Assembly: GCF_963677565.1 (NCBI RefSeq)
Contig: NZ_OY781981.1
Span: 1,178,001-1,242,000 of the forward strand
Source of the DNA: an uncultured Draconibacterium sp.
GTDB taxonomy: Bacteria > Bacteroidota > Bacteroidia > Bacteroidales > Prolixibacteraceae
Reading direction: 5' to 3'
Length of the DNA stretch: 64,000 bases
Shown here: positions 62,034 through 64,000 of the stretch, in pieces
Numbering within the stretch: the stretch's first letter is position 1
Layout: the number at the start of each line of letters is the position of its first letter
Notes under the pieces: generated by a model
Databases searched by the model: none
The model's input: the letters and a program-made list of their open reading frames with translations, nothing else
Told to the model about the DNA's origin: nothing
Program-made: the position numbers and the translations under genes

Positions 62034-62041
62034 TACTTTTG
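62034..62041 (+). promoter_or_regulatory. Possible -7 element before GH27
   Basis: TACTTTTG matches TAnnTTTG and lies 43 bases before the GH27 ATG. No -33 TTTG is present at the right distance, so support is weak. Confidence 0.3.
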
Positions 62042-62084
62042 TTAATGTACTGGCATTTGCATTGTCAATAAATTCAATAAAAAT

Positions 62085-63452
62085 ATGAAGAACTTAAAAC
62101 TATTATCTGTTGTAATTTTATTTACACTTTTTGCGTGCACCAATCAAAAACAAGTAGAGCCGTTTGCCAAAGGCGAGTTTAAAACCTGGGCCGAAACGCC
62201 ACCTATGGGCTGGAACAGTTGGGACTGCTACGGGCCTACCGTTGAGGAACACGAGGTGAAAGCCAATGCCGATTATATGGCCGAAAATCTTAAGGAACAT
62301 GGTTGGGAGTACATCGTAGTGGATATTCGTTGGTTCGTTGAGAACGACAAAGCCGGTGGTTACAACCAAACCGATCCGCGTTACGTAATCGACGAATACG
62401 GCCGTTACCAACCTGCCGTAAACCGTTTCCCGTCGGCTGCCGATGGACAGGGATTTAAAGAACTGGCCGACTATGTGCACGGCAAAGGATTAAAATTTGG
62501 TATCCATATTATGCGCGGTATTCCAAAAGTGGCGGTTGAAAACAAATTGCCGATTCTGGGAACCGAGGGAATCACTGCCGATCAGATTTACTCCACCGAA
62601 TTGCAGTGCCCCTGGTTGCGCGATAATTACACCATTGTTGCCGATAAACCCGGTGCGCAGGAATATTACAACTCGATTATGAATATGTATGCCGGATGGG
62701 GAGTTGATTTTATCAAGATCGACGACTTGTCGCGTCCCTACCACCAGGCAGAAATTGAACTGATCCGAAACGCCATCGACAATTGTGGCCGCCCGATCGT
62801 TTTAAGTACATCGCCTGGTGCAACTCCAATTACGGCTGCCGACCACGTAAAAGAACATGCCAATATGTGGCGCATGGTTGACGATGTTTGGGATACCTGG
62901 CATCATTTTGCCAACCTGATAAAAGTAGCCGAACAATGGTATCCGCACATTGCGCCCGGCACCTGGCCCGATTGCGATATGATTCCGTTGGGACGTATTT
63001 CAATTCGTGGCGAACGTGGAGAAGAGCGCATGACACGTCTTACACCAAATGAGCAATATTCGTTAATGACGCTGTTTACCATTTTTAAATCGCCACTAAT
63101 GTTTGGCGGCGACCTGCCGAGTAACGACGATTTTACCCTGTCGTTGTTAACCAACGAAGAAGTGCTGAAAATGCATCGCGAAAGCACCGGTGTTAAGCAA
63201 CTTTTTCAGGATGAAACGAAAGTGGCAATTACGTCAAAAAATCCGGATACAGGAGATGTTTACCTCGCACTGTTCAATATTTCTGATGGCGAAGAACCGT
63301 TAAATGTAGGAGTTGAACTTTCAGAGTTGGGTATCGATGCTGAATGTTCGGCAATTAACATGTGGACGGGAGAAGACCTTGGAAAATTCTCCGGATCCAT
63401 TGAAAAAAGTCTTTCGGCGCACGAGAGTATCTTGTTAAAACTACAACAGTAA
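62085..63452 (+). CDS. Alpha-galactosidase-type GH27 lipoprotein
   Basis: 455 residues with lipobox TLFAC (Cys18). GH27 signature: TPPMGWNSWDCYGPTV, the nucleophile Asp in DFIKIDDLSRPY and the acid/base Asp in WRMVDDVWDTW. The long insertion around VENKLPILGTEGITADQIY and the C-terminal sandwich (GDVYLALFNISDGEEPLNV) are within family variation. It removes terminal alpha-galactose, or possibly beta-L-arabinopyranose, since some GH27 members do so. It is followed 6 bases later by the GH127-like gene, forming an enzyme pair. Confidence 0.93.
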   Translation: MKNLKLLSVVILFTLFACTNQKQVEPFAKGEFKTWAETPPMGWNSWDCYGPTVEEHEVKANADYMAENLKEHGWEYIVVDIRWFVENDKAGGYNQTDPRYVIDEYGRYQPAVNRFPSAADGQGFKELADYVHGKGLKFGIHIMRGIPKVAVENKLPILGTEGITADQIYSTELQCPWLRDNYTIVADKPGAQEYYNSIMNMYAGWGVDFIKIDDLSRPYHQAEIELIRNAIDNCGRPIVLSTSPGATPITAADHVKEHANMWRMVDDVWDTWHHFANLIKVAEQWYPHIAPGTWPDCDMIPLGRISIRGERGEERMTRLTPNEQYSLMTLFTIFKSPLMFGGDLPSNDDFTLSLLTNEEVLKMHRESTGVKQLFQDETKVAITSKNPDTGDVYLALFNISDGEEPLNVGVELSELGIDAECSAINMWTGEDLGKFSGSIEKSLSAHESILLKLQQ

Positions 63453-63458
63453 TTTATT

Positions 63459-64000
63459 ATGAGAATGAAGTATTTTAGCTTATTCATATTCTTATTTTTT
63501 GGCCTGAACGGGTGTGTTAAAACAGTAGATAATTCGCCGGCGCAGTATTTTAACCTTAGCGATGTAAAACTGCTAGATAGCGAATTTAAAAACGCACAAC
63601 TGCAGGACATTGCTTACCTTCTGGCGCTTGATCCCGATCGTTTGCTAGCTCCGTTTTTGCGCGAAGCCGGCTTGGAACCAAAAGCTGAAAGTTATCCGAA
63701 CTGGGAGAACACAGGCCTCGACGGGCACATTGGCGGACACTACCTTACGGCGTTGTCGTTGATGTACGCTTCAACCGGTAATACGGAAATGAAGGAAAGA
63801 CTCGACTACATAATTTCCGAACTGAAACGTTGTCAGGATGCCAACGGAAATGGTTACATAGGCGGCGTTCCCGGTGGACAATCCGCTTGGGATGAGATTA
63901 AAAACGGCGATATCCGTGCAGGAGGTTTCAGCCTGAATGGTAAATGGGTGCCGCTGTATAACATTCATAAAACTTACGCCGGCTTGCGCGATGCGTGGTT
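63459..64000 (+). CDS. GH127-like beta-L-arabinofuranosidase, N-terminal part (runs off right edge)
   Basis: The visible 180 residues start at the ATG at 63459 and stay open to the window end. Lipobox GLNGC gives a lipidated Cys. The pattern FNLSDVKLLDSEFKNAQ, then LLAPFLREAGL, then LDGHIGGHYLTALSLMYASTG and CQDANGNGYIGGVPGG matches the N-terminus of the DUF1680/GH127 alpha/alpha-barrel family. Members remove beta-L-arabinofuranose from extensin-type or pectic glycans, with a zinc-bound Cys nucleophile that would lie further downstream. It shares a transcript with GH27. Confidence 0.88.
   Translation, partial: MRMKYFSLFIFLFFGLNGCVKTVDNSPAQYFNLSDVKLLDSEFKNAQLQDIAYLLALDPDRLLAPFLREAGLEPKAESYPNWENTGLDGHIGGHYLTALSLMYASTGNTEMKERLDYIISELKRCQDANGNGYIGGVPGGQSAWDEIKNGDIRAGGFSLNGKWVPLYNIHKTYAGLRDAW

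Overview
The window comes from a Bacteroidota genome. It carries two SusC/SusD-type glycan uptake loci, a hybrid two-component sensor, several exported proteins with SusD-like lipoboxes or twin-arginine signals, and promoters that fit the Bacteroidota TAnnTTTG (-7) pattern instead of E. coli-type boxes. The repertoire (plant-polysaccharide hydrolases, DUF5916 proteins, exported Gfo/Idh oxidoreductase) resembles environmental or marine Bacteroidales such as Marinilabiliales/Prolixibacteraceae, but that placement is inference. No rRNA, tRNA, IS element or CRISPR array was recognised.

Layout. 1-6.2 kb: an AraC-type regulator and the minus-strand units it probably controls (DUF3737-PatB-MATE, and an acetyltransferase/aldo-keto reductase unit headed by a decayed acetyltransferase copy). 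Three copies of a 21-bp-spaced direct repeat tie these together. 6.3-11 kb: exported proteins (barrel-like protein, PQQ-type propeller, DUF5916 protein). 11.1-12.9 kb: an A+T-rich two-gene minus-strand cassette encoding a Shedu/DUF4263-like nuclease and an unrecognised partner, bounded by a 10-bp inverted repeat; it is the best candidate for an undescribed defence-type system. 13.1-13.5 kb: a five-copy 42-bp tandem array with phased A-tracts. 13.7-15 kb: a Bcr/CflA-type exporter.

15.3-22.3 kb is a molybdenum hydroxylase module: an IorAB-like enzyme with a twin-arginine large subunit, cofactor genes moaA, moaD, moaE and a MoeB-like gene, then XdhC-like and MocA-like maturation genes. 22.3-25.6 kb holds a GH3 glycosidase divergent from a Nudix-type (NrtR/AraR-like) regulator, with a perfect palindromic operator between them.

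25.7-54.4 kb lies entirely on the minus strand and looks like an arabinan/arabinoxylan utilisation region: hybrid two-component regulator, surface lipoprotein, SusC, SusD, three GH43, two GH51, then a DUF5916 protein, a GH43 xylosidase-like enzyme, an exported Gfo/Idh oxidoreductase with an exported sugar isomerase-like protein, and a GH2. 54.5-64 kb is a second, plus-strand locus controlled differently: ECF sigma factor, FecR-like anti-sigma factor, STN-containing SusC, SusD, a small twin-arginine protein, GH27 and the start of a GH127-like enzyme. The two loci probably process arabinose- and galactose-containing pectic or hemicellulosic side chains: outer-membrane import, periplasmic trimming to monosaccharides, and feedback through the two regulators.
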